NCBI GenBank assembly: GCA_025517485.1
Contig: JAOPKB010000007.1
Coordinates: forward strand, 124,001-188,000
Length of the DNA stretch: 64,000 nt
DNA from: Natronoglomus mannanivorans
GTDB lineage: Archaea > Halobacteriota > Halobacteria > Halobacteriales > Natrialbaceae
Reading direction: 5' to 3'
The notes under the pieces: model-generated
The model's database searches: none
Told to the model about the DNA's origin: nothing
Seen by the model: only the letters and a program-made list of their open reading frames with translations
Part shown: positions 8,865 to 17,601 of the stretch, piece by piece
How the letters are laid out: each line of letters opens with the position of its first letter
Numbering within the stretch: position 1 is the first letter of the stretch
Translations under genes and position numbers: made by a program

Positions 8865-9196
8865 CTGACACGATAGCAGAACCAGAAGCCGAACTCGAGT
8901 CCGAACCCGAACCTGAACACGAAATCGCCGCCGAACCCAACGCGGACGACCTACCTACCCGAAACACGGCCGCCGAAGACGGGGGCCCCGTCCGCCAGTA
9001 CCTCGCCTGGGCCGCCCTCGCGGTCCTCTCGATGCTCGCGGTCGTCGCCCTCGTCCAGTTCTACTCGAGCGTGGGCGCCGCGATCGACCTCTGGATCGCG
9101 TCGGAGTATCAGCCGATCATGCGGGCGGCGTTCAACCTCGCCGTCCTCCTGCTTGCCGGTGGCGGGATCTCGTGGCTCGTTCGGGAACTGTCCTGA
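8861..9196 (+). CDS. Small two-helix membrane protein coupled to the PGF-CTERM protein
   Basis: 111 residues, starting with ATGA overlap on the previous stop, so the two are co-transcribed and probably translationally coupled. The first 45 residues are a Glu/Pro-rich low-complexity tail (EPEAELESEPEPEHE). Two membrane helices follow (about 47-67 and 84-106), separated by a short segment with WIASEYQP. Function unknown; the pairing suggests a helper or partner of the surface protein. Confidence 0.7.
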   Translation: MTDTIAEPEAELESEPEPEHEIAAEPNADDLPTRNTAAEDGGPVRQYLAWAALAVLSMLAVVALVQFYSSVGAAIDLWIASEYQPIMRAAFNLAVLLLAGGGISWLVRELS

Positions 9197-9298
9197 TCGC
9201 GTCGTGCGGCCTCGAGTCGACCCGAGTCGTTTCGATGGTCGAACCCCATCGCGTAGCGCCAACTCGAGCTAGAGCCCGAGTCCGAGCGACGTCACGGT

Positions 9299-10924
9299 TC
9301 AGTTCTGTGGTTCCGCATCGACGACGGCGACACCGGTCCACTCGAACCGTGCGCCGCCGTCGATCGATTCGGTGACCTCGATCGACCAGCCATGAGCGTT
9401 AGCGATCTCCTCGACGATCGCGAGTCCGAACCCGGTCCCCGTCTCGGCAGTCGAGTAGCCGTGATCGAACACCGCCTCGCGTTCGTCGGCCGGAATCCCT
9501 GGCCCATCGTCGGCGACGTAGAACCCGTGGTCGTCCAGCGGACCGACGGTGACGGTGACGGTCTCGGTCTCGGTGGCGGACGGTTCGTCTACACCCACAC
9601 GAGACTCGTCGGACGACGAGTTCGTGGGCCCGTGTTCGACGGCGTCGTCGGAACGCGGTTCGTGCTCACTGCCTGTCGAACCATGTTCGACACTGTTCCG
9701 AAACAGGTTCTCGAGTGCCGTTCGGAGTCGCTCGGGATCTGCGACCACGGTCAGCCCTTCCTCGCAGACCAGTTGCCCGCCGTCGGCGTCGACGGTCCGC
9801 CACGCCTCCTCGGCGACGGTATACAGCGACGTCGGCTCGGGACGGTCGGCGGTCTTTCCCTGTCGAGCCAGCACCAGCATGTCGTCGACGAGTTCGTCGA
9901 TTCGATCGAGGGAGTACTCGACGTCTTCGAGGCGGCTGTACGCTTCGGTTTCGTCGTCCGGATCGAGCTCCTCCATCGCAAGCAAGAGCGAGCCACAGGC
10001 GACCGTCAGCGGGTTGCGAAGGTCGTGTGAAACGGCCCCTGCGAAGCGGTCGAGGCGTTCGTTCTGGCGCTCGAGTTCGAGTTCGCGGTGGACTCGGTCG
10101 CTGATGTCGACAGCGATCCCGACAATCCCGCAGACGCTCCCCTCGGTATCGTACCACGGTGCTTTCGTTACGGACATGTATGTGTCCCGTCCGATCGGAT
10201 CTTCGACGTGCTCTTTTTGATTGACGACCGGCGTTTCTGTCCGCATGATTCGCTGTTCGTCCCGACGCGTCCAAATCGCGTGTTCAGTCGGGTAGAGATC
10301 GAAGTCGGTCTTTCCGAGGATATCTTCGCGCGAGTGGAGGACCTGTTCGTCGGGCGTTTCGATGTGCGGTGTCTCGGAGAGTCGATCGAGTCGGTGTTCG
10401 TTGACCGCCACGTGACGTCCCTGTCGGTCCTTGAAGAAAATCGACACCCAGCGCGGAATCGTATCCAATAGCGAGGCGAGCATTCCCGGACTGTCCGCGA
10501 CGATCGAATCGGACTCCGACGGTGCTATCCGAGTACTGCTCGCGACGACGCTCCGAACTCGATTCACGAGCGCTGTCGCCTGTGAGTCGGCGGTTCGCGG
10601 GAGGTAGTCGTCGACACCGGCGGCGAACGCTGCACTCGCGAGCGACTCGCTGCCCGCCGTCGGCCAGAGGACGACCGGCAGCCCTGAGACCCGGTCACGA
10701 ACGGCCGCCGTCACTTCGAGTCCGTCGATGGCCGGTGGATCGTGATCGACGACGAGACAATCCACTCCGTTTGCAATCTCCTCGATTGCCCTCTCGAGAT
10801 CGTCGACGACCGTCACGGTACAGTCCTCCCAGTTCTCGAGCGTGTTGACGTCCGTCGCTTGCTGGTCTGTCCCCCTCCCCTCACCCGCACCGACGGCGAT
10901 TAGCACGTGTATCGGTTTGGGCAT
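9299..10924 (-). CDS. Receiver-PAS sensor histidine kinase
   Basis: 541 residues from ATG 10924; an in-frame ATG at 11005 would add 27 basic residues and is less likely. Residues 1-120 form a receiver-like domain (VDCLVVDHDPPAIDGLEV supplies the Asp). Residues about 145-285 are a PAS domain (SIFFKDRQGRHVAVNE to VGIAVDISDRVHRE). The phosphorylated histidine is in AVSHDLRNPLT (about residue 300). The N box (ENLFRNSVEHG) and the G boxes (DDGPGIP, GTGFGLAIVEEI) of the ATPase domain follow, interrupted by a Ser/Glu-rich insert of about 45 residues. No membrane segment, so a soluble sensor. No response regulator gene is adjacent. Confidence 0.9.
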   Translation of the reverse strand: MPKPIHVLIAVGAGEGRGTDQQATDVNTLENWEDCTVTVVDDLERAIEEIANGVDCLVVDHDPPAIDGLEVTAAVRDRVSGLPVVLWPTAGSESLASAAFAAGVDDYLPRTADSQATALVNRVRSVVASSTRIAPSESDSIVADSPGMLASLLDTIPRWVSIFFKDRQGRHVAVNEHRLDRLSETPHIETPDEQVLHSREDILGKTDFDLYPTEHAIWTRRDEQRIMRTETPVVNQKEHVEDPIGRDTYMSVTKAPWYDTEGSVCGIVGIAVDISDRVHRELELERQNERLDRFAGAVSHDLRNPLTVACGSLLLAMEELDPDDETEAYSRLEDVEYSLDRIDELVDDMLVLARQGKTADRPEPTSLYTVAEEAWRTVDADGGQLVCEEGLTVVADPERLRTALENLFRNSVEHGSTGSEHEPRSDDAVEHGPTNSSSDESRVGVDEPSATETETVTVTVGPLDDHGFYVADDGPGIPADEREAVFDHGYSTAETGTGFGLAIVEEIANAHGWSIEVTESIDGGARFEWTGVAVVDAEPQN

Positions 10925-11065
10925 CACGACACTCGAGGGGGACGAACGGGATAAAGATCGTTGCCGAAAGGTAACCTGCACTCGACAAGTGTATTCGAAT
11001 CGCAATGAGACCCGAGCCGCGTCCGAAGACGATCTCCGGACGTTGCTCCGAATCGATTCGTGTCG

Positions 11066-12202
11066 TCAGCGGTCCTCGAGCGGGACGAACTCCTGGTCCT
11101 CGGGGCCGACGTAGCGCGAACGGGGGCGGATCAGGCGGTTGTCCTCGTACTGCTCGAGAACGTGGGCGATCCAGCCGCCGGCACGGGACATGGCGAAGAT
11201 GGGCGTGTAGATGTCGATCGGGATTCCCATCTGGTAGTACGTCGAGGCAGAGTAGAAGTCGACGTTCGGGGCGAGTCCTTTCTCTTCGTGGAGGTACTCT
11301 TCGATCGCGACGCTCATCTCGTACCACTTGAGGTCGCCAGCGGCCTCACCGAGGGCTTCCGACTTCTCGCCGAGGATCTTCGCACGCGGGTCTTTGACGT
11401 TGTAGACGCGGTGGCCGAAACCGGGAACGCGCCGACCCTCGTCGATGGCGTCGATGACCCAGTCGACGGGCTCCATCTTCGCGTCGTCGACCTCCTTGAG
11501 CATCTCCATGACGTCCTGGTTTGCGCCGCCGTGGAGGCTGCCACTCAGGGTCCCGATCGCGCTCGTGATCGACGCGTGCAGGTCCGAGAGCGTACTCGAG
11601 GTGACCATCGCGGCGAACGTCGAGGCGTTCAGGCCGTGGTCGGCGTGGAGCACGAGCGCCTGATCGAACGTCTCGGCGAGGACCTCGTCGGGTTCCTCGC
11701 CGTTCAACATGTAGAGGAAGTTCTCGGCGTGACCGAGGTCCTCACGCGGGGGGACGAACTGGTCGCCGCGGCGGGCGCGTTCGAAGGCGGCGAGGATCGT
11801 CGGCATCTTCGCCGTGATCCGCCGGCCCTTGCGCAGGTTCGCCTCGCGGTCCGTGGGGTCCGCGTCGGCGTCGGGATCGTACGCCGAGAGGTGCGAGACG
11901 ACCGTCCGCAGTGCGGCCATCGGCTCTTCGTCGGCGTCCGCGAGCGCCCGGACGGTCTCGAGGATCTCGTCGTCGATCGCTCGCTCGGCGGTCATCGAGT
12001 CGGTGAACGCTGCGAGGTCGTCTTCGTTCGGAAGGTGACCGTGCCAGAGCAAGTACAACACTTCCTCGTAACTGGCGTTCCGGGCGAGGTCTTCGATGGT
12101 GTAGCCGCGATAGATCAACCGACCCGCGTCACCATCGATCGAGCTGAGCTCGGATTCGGCAACCAGCACTCCCTCCAGCCCTCTCTTGAGGTCGTCAGCC
12201 AT
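11066..12202 (-). CDS. Citrate synthase
   Basis: 378 residues, the usual length of archaeal and bacterial type I-like citrate synthases. It condenses oxaloacetate and acetyl-CoA at the entry of the TCA cycle. Family signatures are present in order: the first catalytic His in SGSLHGGANQ, the oxaloacetate/CoA-binding GFGHRVYNVKDPRA with the second catalytic His, the Asp in APNVDFYSAS, and the C-terminal arginine in AHVLEQYEDNRLIRPRSRY. A TATA-like CAATACTTTT lies about 28 bases upstream of the ATG. A methylcitrate synthase cannot be excluded, but no propionate genes are nearby. Confidence 0.93.
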   Translation of the reverse strand: MADDLKRGLEGVLVAESELSSIDGDAGRLIYRGYTIEDLARNASYEEVLYLLWHGHLPNEDDLAAFTDSMTAERAIDDEILETVRALADADEEPMAALRTVVSHLSAYDPDADADPTDREANLRKGRRITAKMPTILAAFERARRGDQFVPPREDLGHAENFLYMLNGEEPDEVLAETFDQALVLHADHGLNASTFAAMVTSSTLSDLHASITSAIGTLSGSLHGGANQDVMEMLKEVDDAKMEPVDWVIDAIDEGRRVPGFGHRVYNVKDPRAKILGEKSEALGEAAGDLKWYEMSVAIEEYLHEEKGLAPNVDFYSASTYYQMGIPIDIYTPIFAMSRAGGWIAHVLEQYEDNRLIRPRSRYVGPEDQEFVPLEDR

Positions 12203-12559
12203 ACTCTGGATTTCGGGTGCCGATGGAAAAGTATTGTCGTTTGCCTTCTCATGACGGTCTTCACGACCGATGTGTCAGTTTCTTCCGGCTCGGACGGGTG
12301 AACGACGAAGCCGTTCGTCGGCGGTTAACACGAATGTTCGAATCGACGATTCCATCTCCGCGATCGGCGGTCTCCCGTTGAAACGGCGGTTTCAACCCGT
12401 TTTTCGGCCAGATATCGACGTCTCGAGGACCAAAACGCAATCCGAACCGGAATCGAAACACCGCCGGCCTCGCATCGAGACGATTCGACCGCCGAAGCCA
12501 CGTACGGTCGACCCTCCGTCTCGGTAACGTTTTTCTCGTCGGCCCCGCAAGCCACTCGT
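12203..12559. other. Divergent intergenic region
   Basis: About 357 bases between citrate synthase (minus) and the PhoU/TrkA-C gene (plus). It should hold both promoters. The left side has a TATA-like element for citrate synthase near 12232. The middle repeats a ttcaacccgttttt/cggtttcaac pattern without forming a clean hairpin. No gene of its own is visible. Confidence 0.5.
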
Positions 12560-13762
12560 ATGGACGCTCGCGACGTCGAGTACCGTCCCGTCAGCGTCAA
12601 GGAGGTACTCGCGGAGATGAAAGATACTGCTGAGTTACTGATCGACCTGTCGTACTCGGCAGTGTTGTTCGGAAGCGAAGAGGTCGCAGAGGAGGTCCTT
12701 GCACTCGAAGAGCGGATGGACATTCTCCAGTTGCAGGCACGGATGAGCCTGCTGATGGCCGCTCGGACGACCGACGACGCCGAGCAGCTGGCGCCGGTGC
12801 TGGGCGTCGTCGGCGCCGCCGAGAAGATCTCCGACGCCGCCGGCGACATCGCCAAGGTCGTCCTCGAAGAGATCGGTCTTCCAGACGCGATGCGAACCGC
12901 GCTGCCGGAAGCCGTCGAATCGGTCGTCCGGGCGACCGTCGAAGGCGAGTCCCGGTTTACCGGTCAGACGCTAGGTGCCATCAATCTCGAGACCGAGACC
13001 GGCGTTCGAGTCATCGCGATTCGCCGGCAGGGTGAGTGGTTGCTCAATCCGAACCGCGAGACGATCATCGAGACGGGTGACGTCGTGCTCATACGGGGTT
13101 CCGAGGAGAACCTCGCGCCGGTTTACGAGACGGTCTCGGGTTCACCATATCCGACTCCCGACCCCGTCGAACCCGGTATCGACGACCTCGAGCGAGCGGT
13201 CGACGCCATCGTCCTCATGAAGAACATGAGCGAACTCGCCGTCGACCTCGCCTACGGCGCGGTGTTGTTCAACAGCTCCGACCTCGCCGAGGAAGTCGCC
13301 GCGTTGGAAGCCGAGGTCGACCAGCTCGAGTCCCGGTTCGAGGCGTGGACGCTCCGGTCGGCAAAGCGGATGGACGATCCGGTCGACCTCCGCGGGCTGG
13401 TCCACCTCGCGGGAAGTACGGAAGTGATCAGCGACGCCGCCCTCGAGATCAGCGAGGGCGTCTTGCGCGGACTGGGAACCCACCCGGTCGTCGCCGAAGC
13501 GGTCTTCGAGAGCGACGAAGTCATCGTCCGACTCACGGTCGGCGAGGGAAGCACGCTCGACGGCACGACGCTGGGTGAGCAGACGGTACGGACCGATACG
13601 GGGATGCGAATTATCGCCGTCCGTCGCCCGCTCGGTTCGCCGAGCGTGGACGACGACGAGTGGGAGATCCAGCCCGGCCCGAACACGCAACTCCACGCGG
13701 GCGATATCGTGCTGGCCAAGGGGACCCGATCGGGAGCCGAGCGTCTCGAGGAACTCGTCTAA
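12560..13762 (+). CDS. Soluble PhoU-like/TrkA-C tandem protein (potassium transport regulator-like)
   Basis: 400 residues built from an internal duplication. Residues about 8-105 and 212-305 are PhoU-like helical bundles (compare LIDLSYSAVLFGSEEVAEEV with VDLAYGAVLFNSSDLAEEV). Each is followed by a TrkA-C (RCK_C) beta domain at about 120-195 and 320-395 (TGVRVIAIRR...GDVVLIRG and TGMRIIAVRR...GDIVLAKG). TrkA-C domains bind small ligands and gate potassium channels and symporters. No membrane helix or channel filter is present and no transporter is adjacent, so it presumably acts in trans. Target unknown. Confidence 0.85.
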   Translation: MDARDVEYRPVSVKEVLAEMKDTAELLIDLSYSAVLFGSEEVAEEVLALEERMDILQLQARMSLLMAARTTDDAEQLAPVLGVVGAAEKISDAAGDIAKVVLEEIGLPDAMRTALPEAVESVVRATVEGESRFTGQTLGAINLETETGVRVIAIRRQGEWLLNPNRETIIETGDVVLIRGSEENLAPVYETVSGSPYPTPDPVEPGIDDLERAVDAIVLMKNMSELAVDLAYGAVLFNSSDLAEEVAALEAEVDQLESRFEAWTLRSAKRMDDPVDLRGLVHLAGSTEVISDAALEISEGVLRGLGTHPVVAEAVFESDEVIVRLTVGEGSTLDGTTLGEQTVRTDTGMRIIAVRRPLGSPSVDDDEWEIQPGPNTQLHAGDIVLAKGTRSGAERLEELV

Positions 13763-13785
13763 TTCGGCGGGCGAAGGGAATCCAG

Positions 13786-14151
13786 TCAGCGTGTTTTTGT
13801 CGACTCGGCGTCGTTTTCGTCTGCGTCCTCGAGTTCCCGCGAGAGCTTGACTGCCGACCGAATCGTCAGCAGGACCGCGATCGAGCCGCCGATCGTCACC
13901 GCGGCGACGAACGCGAGTCCGACGTAGTAGATCGGCTCCGCCCGCGTTGGGCCGGGGACGACGAAGAGGACGAACAGGATCACGGCGAACGCGACGCCCG
14001 TCCCGAGGCCGATCGCCGCGTTGCGCTTGACCTCGAGGGCCTCGAGGACGTGGGCCGTGGGTGGGCGCTCGGGATCGGGATCGGGGTCGAGACCGTGATC
14101 GAGATCGTGGTGATCGTCGGGCACGCGCGGGAGTAGCGACCGAGCGTACAA
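13786..14151 (-). CDS. Two-helix membrane protein of unknown function
   Basis: 121 residues. The first 35 are charged with an Asp/Pro stretch (LDPDPDPERPP); two membrane helices follow (about 46-66 and 75-97), and the acidic tail is low complexity. The true start could be internal, because the N-terminal part is of poor quality. It overlaps nothing and is convergent with the TrkA-C gene, 23 bases apart. It resembles other small haloarchaeal membrane families (perhaps DUF7536), not firmly. Confidence 0.6.
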   Translation of the reverse strand: MYARSLLPRVPDDHHDLDHGLDPDPDPERPPTAHVLEALEVKRNAAIGLGTGVAFAVILFVLFVVPGPTRAEPIYYVGLAFVAAVTIGGSIAVLLTIRSAVKLSRELEDADENDAESTKTR

Positions 14152-14288
14152 AATCGCGTCGAATATCGTCGTTCCGAGTCGTTCGCCGTCTCTGTTTTTC
14201 TTGTTTTTCTCGTTCGGTCTCGCCTCTTCTCACCTCACTCAACGCAACGCAACTCCACCTCACTTCACTTCACCTCCTCTCGAGACCA

Positions 14289-14636
14289 TCAAATTCCGAT
14301 CCACGCGGGCGATTCGTCGCTGACGACGGTCGTCGTCGAGGTGCTGTAGACGCCCAGCCCGAGAATCGCGAGTACGACGAAGACGACGAGAAGACAGACG
14401 ACCAGCCAATGGATCGGATAGCCGCGTTCGACCGTCAGATAGAGGCCGAAGCCGACGATCCCGGGAGCGAAGCCGAGCAGGAACAGCGCGACGATTCCGA
14501 CCGCCCACGTGAAGTGGTACTCGCCGGTTTCGTGGTCCTGCTGGAGACCTCGAAAGAGGAAGTAGACGAGCGCTGCGAACGCCGCGGCGACCCCGAGAAC
14601 GAGCAGTATCTGGAGACTTTCCGTAGACGAAACCAT
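14289..14636 (-). CDS. Three-helix membrane protein
   Basis: 115 residues from the ATG at 14636 (MVSSTESLQ). Three hydrophobic helices are visible at about 8-27, 41-63 and 75-98, with a short polar C-terminus. The frame is open upstream to 14735, but that part is basic and not haloarchaeal in composition, so the internal ATG is preferred. Function unknown. Between it and the next minus gene lies a purine-rich tract with short GTGAA/GTTGC repeats (14231-14275). Confidence 0.65.
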   Translation of the reverse strand: MVSSTESLQILLVLGVAAAFAALVYFLFRGLQQDHETGEYHFTWAVGIVALFLLGFAPGIVGFGLYLTVERGYPIHWLVVCLLVVFVVLAILGLGVYSTSTTTVVSDESPAWIGI

Positions 14637-14883
14637 ACGCCGTTCTCGGAGCCATCGATCAAGGTGTTTTCGGACGGAGTCGTTCGATTTTCGTCGTTCT
14701 GGACGCGATGCAAGTACGAATCCGGATTCGGCCACACGCGAACGCGACCACGGTCACGACTGTGAATCCGGACCAGATCAGGGCTCGGCCTCGAGACTGA
14801 ACCCGGATTCACCGTTCTCTTCGAATTCACTGCCGGAGAGGTCGGCGAACCTTCTATAGCCTGGGTGCCGATAGCCGTCGTAT

Positions 14884-15891
14884 ATGTCTGACCCACTGCG
14901 GACGGGAATCGTCGGTACCGGTGGCTGGGGAACACACATCGCGACCCAGTTCCACGAGAATCCGGACACGGCGGTCGTCGCCATCACCGATATCTCGGAC
15001 GCGAACCGGGCCGAAGCCGGCGAGACGCTCGAGGTTGCCCCTGACCACCAGTACGAGGAGTACGATGCGATGCTAGCCGAAGAGGAGTTAGACGCCGTCC
15101 AGATCTCCTCCCCGCACGCGCTCCACCACGATCACATCCTCGCCGCGCTCGAGGCCGACCTGCACGTCTTCTGTGAGAAGCCGCTGACGATCGGCGTCGG
15201 GCAGGCGGCGGAACTCGTCCGGGAGAGCGATGCGAGCGATCGGGTGTTGATGGTGGGCTACCAGCGCCACGTCCACCCGGCTTACGCCGCGGTTCGCGAC
15301 GCGGTCGTCGGCGGCGAACTCGAGCCGAAACTCGTGACCGCGGAACTCACCCAGAACTGGCTCGAGAACGTCGAGGGGACCTGGCGAGTCGATCCGGCGC
15401 TCAGCGGCGGCGGCCAGCTCTACGACAGCGGGAGTCACCTGCTCGACGCCATCGTCTGGATGGTCGACGAGGAACCGACGCACGTGACCGCCGAAATGGT
15501 GTTCGCCGACGACGCAGAGCGGATCGACGTGCAGGCGGCGTTGACGGTGCGATTCGACGGTGGGGTGGTCGCGAGTATTACCGTCTCCGGCGATGCGCCG
15601 GACGTCACCGAACGGATCGCCGTCCGCGGTGACGAGGGCCGGCACGTAATCTCCGGCGAGGGGTGGGACCACCGCGAGGTCACCGTCACCGACGCCGACG
15701 GAACCGAACACGATCCGATCGCGGACGACCTCTCCTCCTACGAGAAGGTCGACGCGTTCGTGCAGGCGGTTCGAAACGGGGAGGAACCGCCCGCGACGGC
15801 CCGGAACGCCTTCTACGCGACCGCGTTGACCGAAGCCGCCTACGAGGCGGCTCGGACCGGCGAGCGGGTGGACGTGGACACGACGCTGTAG
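14884..15891 (+). CDS. Gfo/Idh/MocA family NAD(P)-dependent oxidoreductase
   Basis: 335 residues. The N-terminal Rossmann fold carries GIVGTGGWGTHIA (residues about 8-20). The family motif EKP (HVFCEKPLT, about residue 100) follows, and the C-terminal alpha/beta domain has GGGQLYDSGSHLLD, where the His and Asp line the active site. Members oxidise or reduce sugars, inositols or related polyols. No sugar-pathway gene is adjacent, so the substrate is unknown. The ATG at 14884 begins a leader-poor gene with no other candidate start. Confidence 0.88.
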   Translation: MSDPLRTGIVGTGGWGTHIATQFHENPDTAVVAITDISDANRAEAGETLEVAPDHQYEEYDAMLAEEELDAVQISSPHALHHDHILAALEADLHVFCEKPLTIGVGQAAELVRESDASDRVLMVGYQRHVHPAYAAVRDAVVGGELEPKLVTAELTQNWLENVEGTWRVDPALSGGGQLYDSGSHLLDAIVWMVDEEPTHVTAEMVFADDAERIDVQAALTVRFDGGVVASITVSGDAPDVTERIAVRGDEGRHVISGEGWDHREVTVTDADGTEHDPIADDLSSYEKVDAFVQAVRNGEEPPATARNAFYATALTEAAYEAARTGERVDVDTTL

Positions 15892-16059
15892 GGCGATTCG
15901 AACGATATCGTTTGCTCGCTCGCCTCGAGGAAACGCTTGTGGCGACCGTCACAGAAGACGCTCTGTTGCTGATCCGGTTCGCGACACTGTAATGCGACTC
16001 GAGGCGTGGGCCACAATCGCCTCGCCCGCCAGTGAAGACCCGTCGTCACCACGTGACGG

Positions 16060-17445
16060 CTATTGATAGGCTTCGAACTCCTCGCCGAACGCCAGGAAGT
16101 AACCTGTTCCCACGAGCCCGATGACCGTCGCGATGGCGAACGCGAGCGTCGGATCGCCCGCGAAGATCGTTTCTCCGGTCAGCGGATTCGAGAACCCACC
16201 CCAGATGAGCCCGCCCAGCGCCGCGGAGGGGATGACGATCAGGTTCCGCAGGAGGTAGTACGTCCCCGTCACCCGGCCGCCGGCACCCATCTCCGCGGGA
16301 CCGACGATGAGTGCCTTGTGCGCGGGCAATCCCGCGAAGCGCAGGCCGGAGAACGCGAACAGAATCGCCAGCACTGCCGCGCTCTCGGGCGCGTTGATCA
16401 ACAGGATCGGGAAGACCGCGTACACCGCGAAACCGAGCGCGACGACCGGTTTCAACCCGACGCGCTCGGCGATTTTCGCCGCCGGGATCATGAGCAACAG
16501 CGCGACGAGCATCTCGAGGCCGAGCAAGATACCGAAGTACGACTGCGGGCTGAGTTCGAGGGTGCCGACGGCCGGCAGGGACACGGAGAGCCCGACCTCG
16601 AGGACCTGCGTGACGACGAGGACGAAGAAGATGTAGACCATGCCGTTTGCGAAGCGCACGAGGGTGTCACCGACGAGCAGCGGGTGGAGCTCGGAGGGCA
16701 TCTCCGTGAGATCCCGTTTGATCTGGGAGAGCCCGCCGAACTCCTTGCCGAAGCTGTCGTCGCTCGAGTCGTACAGAAAGTGCTGGACGAGGGTGCCGAC
16801 GACGCCGAAGACGATGGCGACGACGAGGATCAGTTGAAAGGCGAGTTCGACGTCGCTGGCACCGGAGCCGAACGGGTAGAACAGCGCCGCGGCGATCAGC
16901 GGGCCGACGAGGAACGCGGTTCGACGGAAGGTCTCGGTGCTGGCGAATCCGGCAGCCAGTTTCGACGGCGGGACCGCCTGTTTGACGATGGCGAAGGAGG
17001 CACCCAGTCCGAAGGACTTCCAGGCCTGCGAGAAGACGAGTCCGACGAAGATCGCGACGATCGCCAGCGACGTCGGGCCGACGGCGACGTCGGTCAGCCA
17101 GGGTGCCGCGAACCAGATCGTGAAGCCGATCGTCGAGAGCAGCCCGAACGCCGTCAGCGCGTACCGCGATCCGATCCGATCCGATATCGCACCCCCCGGA
17201 TAGGGGTAGACGGCGCTGATGACGTTCCCGAAGGTGCCGAAGATCCCGATTACCAGCGCCGTCGCGCCCAGCGCGGACATGTACTCGGCCATGTACCGAC
17301 TGGTCATCTGGAAGCCGAGGCTGAACGCGAACATCGCCAGCGAGAGGACGATCACGTCCCGCTCGAGGGCGAAAAACTGGCGGAATGCGTCGAACGGATC
17401 GGCCTCCTCCGTTCCGTCCGCTCCCGTCTCGAGGCTCATACCCAT
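16060..17445 (-). CDS. MFS transporter
   Basis: 461 residues with 12 predicted helices and a central cytoplasmic loop around residues 200-235 (DSSDDSFGKEFGG). The signature loop GGAISDRIGSRYALTAFG sits between helices 2 and 3, as expected for the major facilitator superfamily. An alternative start (MSLETG) is six bases downstream. The first 30 residues are acidic and cytoplasmic. It is divergent from the M14-family gene at 17602, which may share its regulation; if so, the transporter might handle that enzyme's substrate or product, but this is inference. Confidence 0.88.
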   Translation of the reverse strand: MGMSLETGADGTEEADPFDAFRQFFALERDVIVLSLAMFAFSLGFQMTSRYMAEYMSALGATALVIGIFGTFGNVISAVYPYPGGAISDRIGSRYALTAFGLLSTIGFTIWFAAPWLTDVAVGPTSLAIVAIFVGLVFSQAWKSFGLGASFAIVKQAVPPSKLAAGFASTETFRRTAFLVGPLIAAALFYPFGSGASDVELAFQLILVVAIVFGVVGTLVQHFLYDSSDDSFGKEFGGLSQIKRDLTEMPSELHPLLVGDTLVRFANGMVYIFFVLVVTQVLEVGLSVSLPAVGTLELSPQSYFGILLGLEMLVALLLMIPAAKIAERVGLKPVVALGFAVYAVFPILLINAPESAAVLAILFAFSGLRFAGLPAHKALIVGPAEMGAGGRVTGTYYLLRNLIVIPSAALGGLIWGGFSNPLTGETIFAGDPTLAFAIATVIGLVGTGYFLAFGEEFEAYQ

Positions 17446-17601
17446 CAGTGCTCACTCGAGGCTCTTTGTCGTTCGGCTCGCGGTAGTGGACACCGCTGCT
17501 CGCGCTGGTCGATTCGGTTCCCGGCCCATTGCCACTAACTGCCATCCACTGCCGGCGAAAACCCCGAACAGTAAAGGCGGGTGCGCCCATCGACGGTGAT
17601 A

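Noticed and set aside
11060..12301. 413-residue open frame on the plus strand
   Set aside because: Antisense of citrate synthase, with no recognisable product.
14189..14210. T-rich tract as a terminator
   Set aside because: The flanking genes are on the minus strand, where this tract is A-rich, so it cannot terminate them.
16063..17538. 491-residue open frame on the plus strand
   Set aside because: Antisense of the MFS transporter; extremely charged composition typical of shadow frames in GC-rich DNA.
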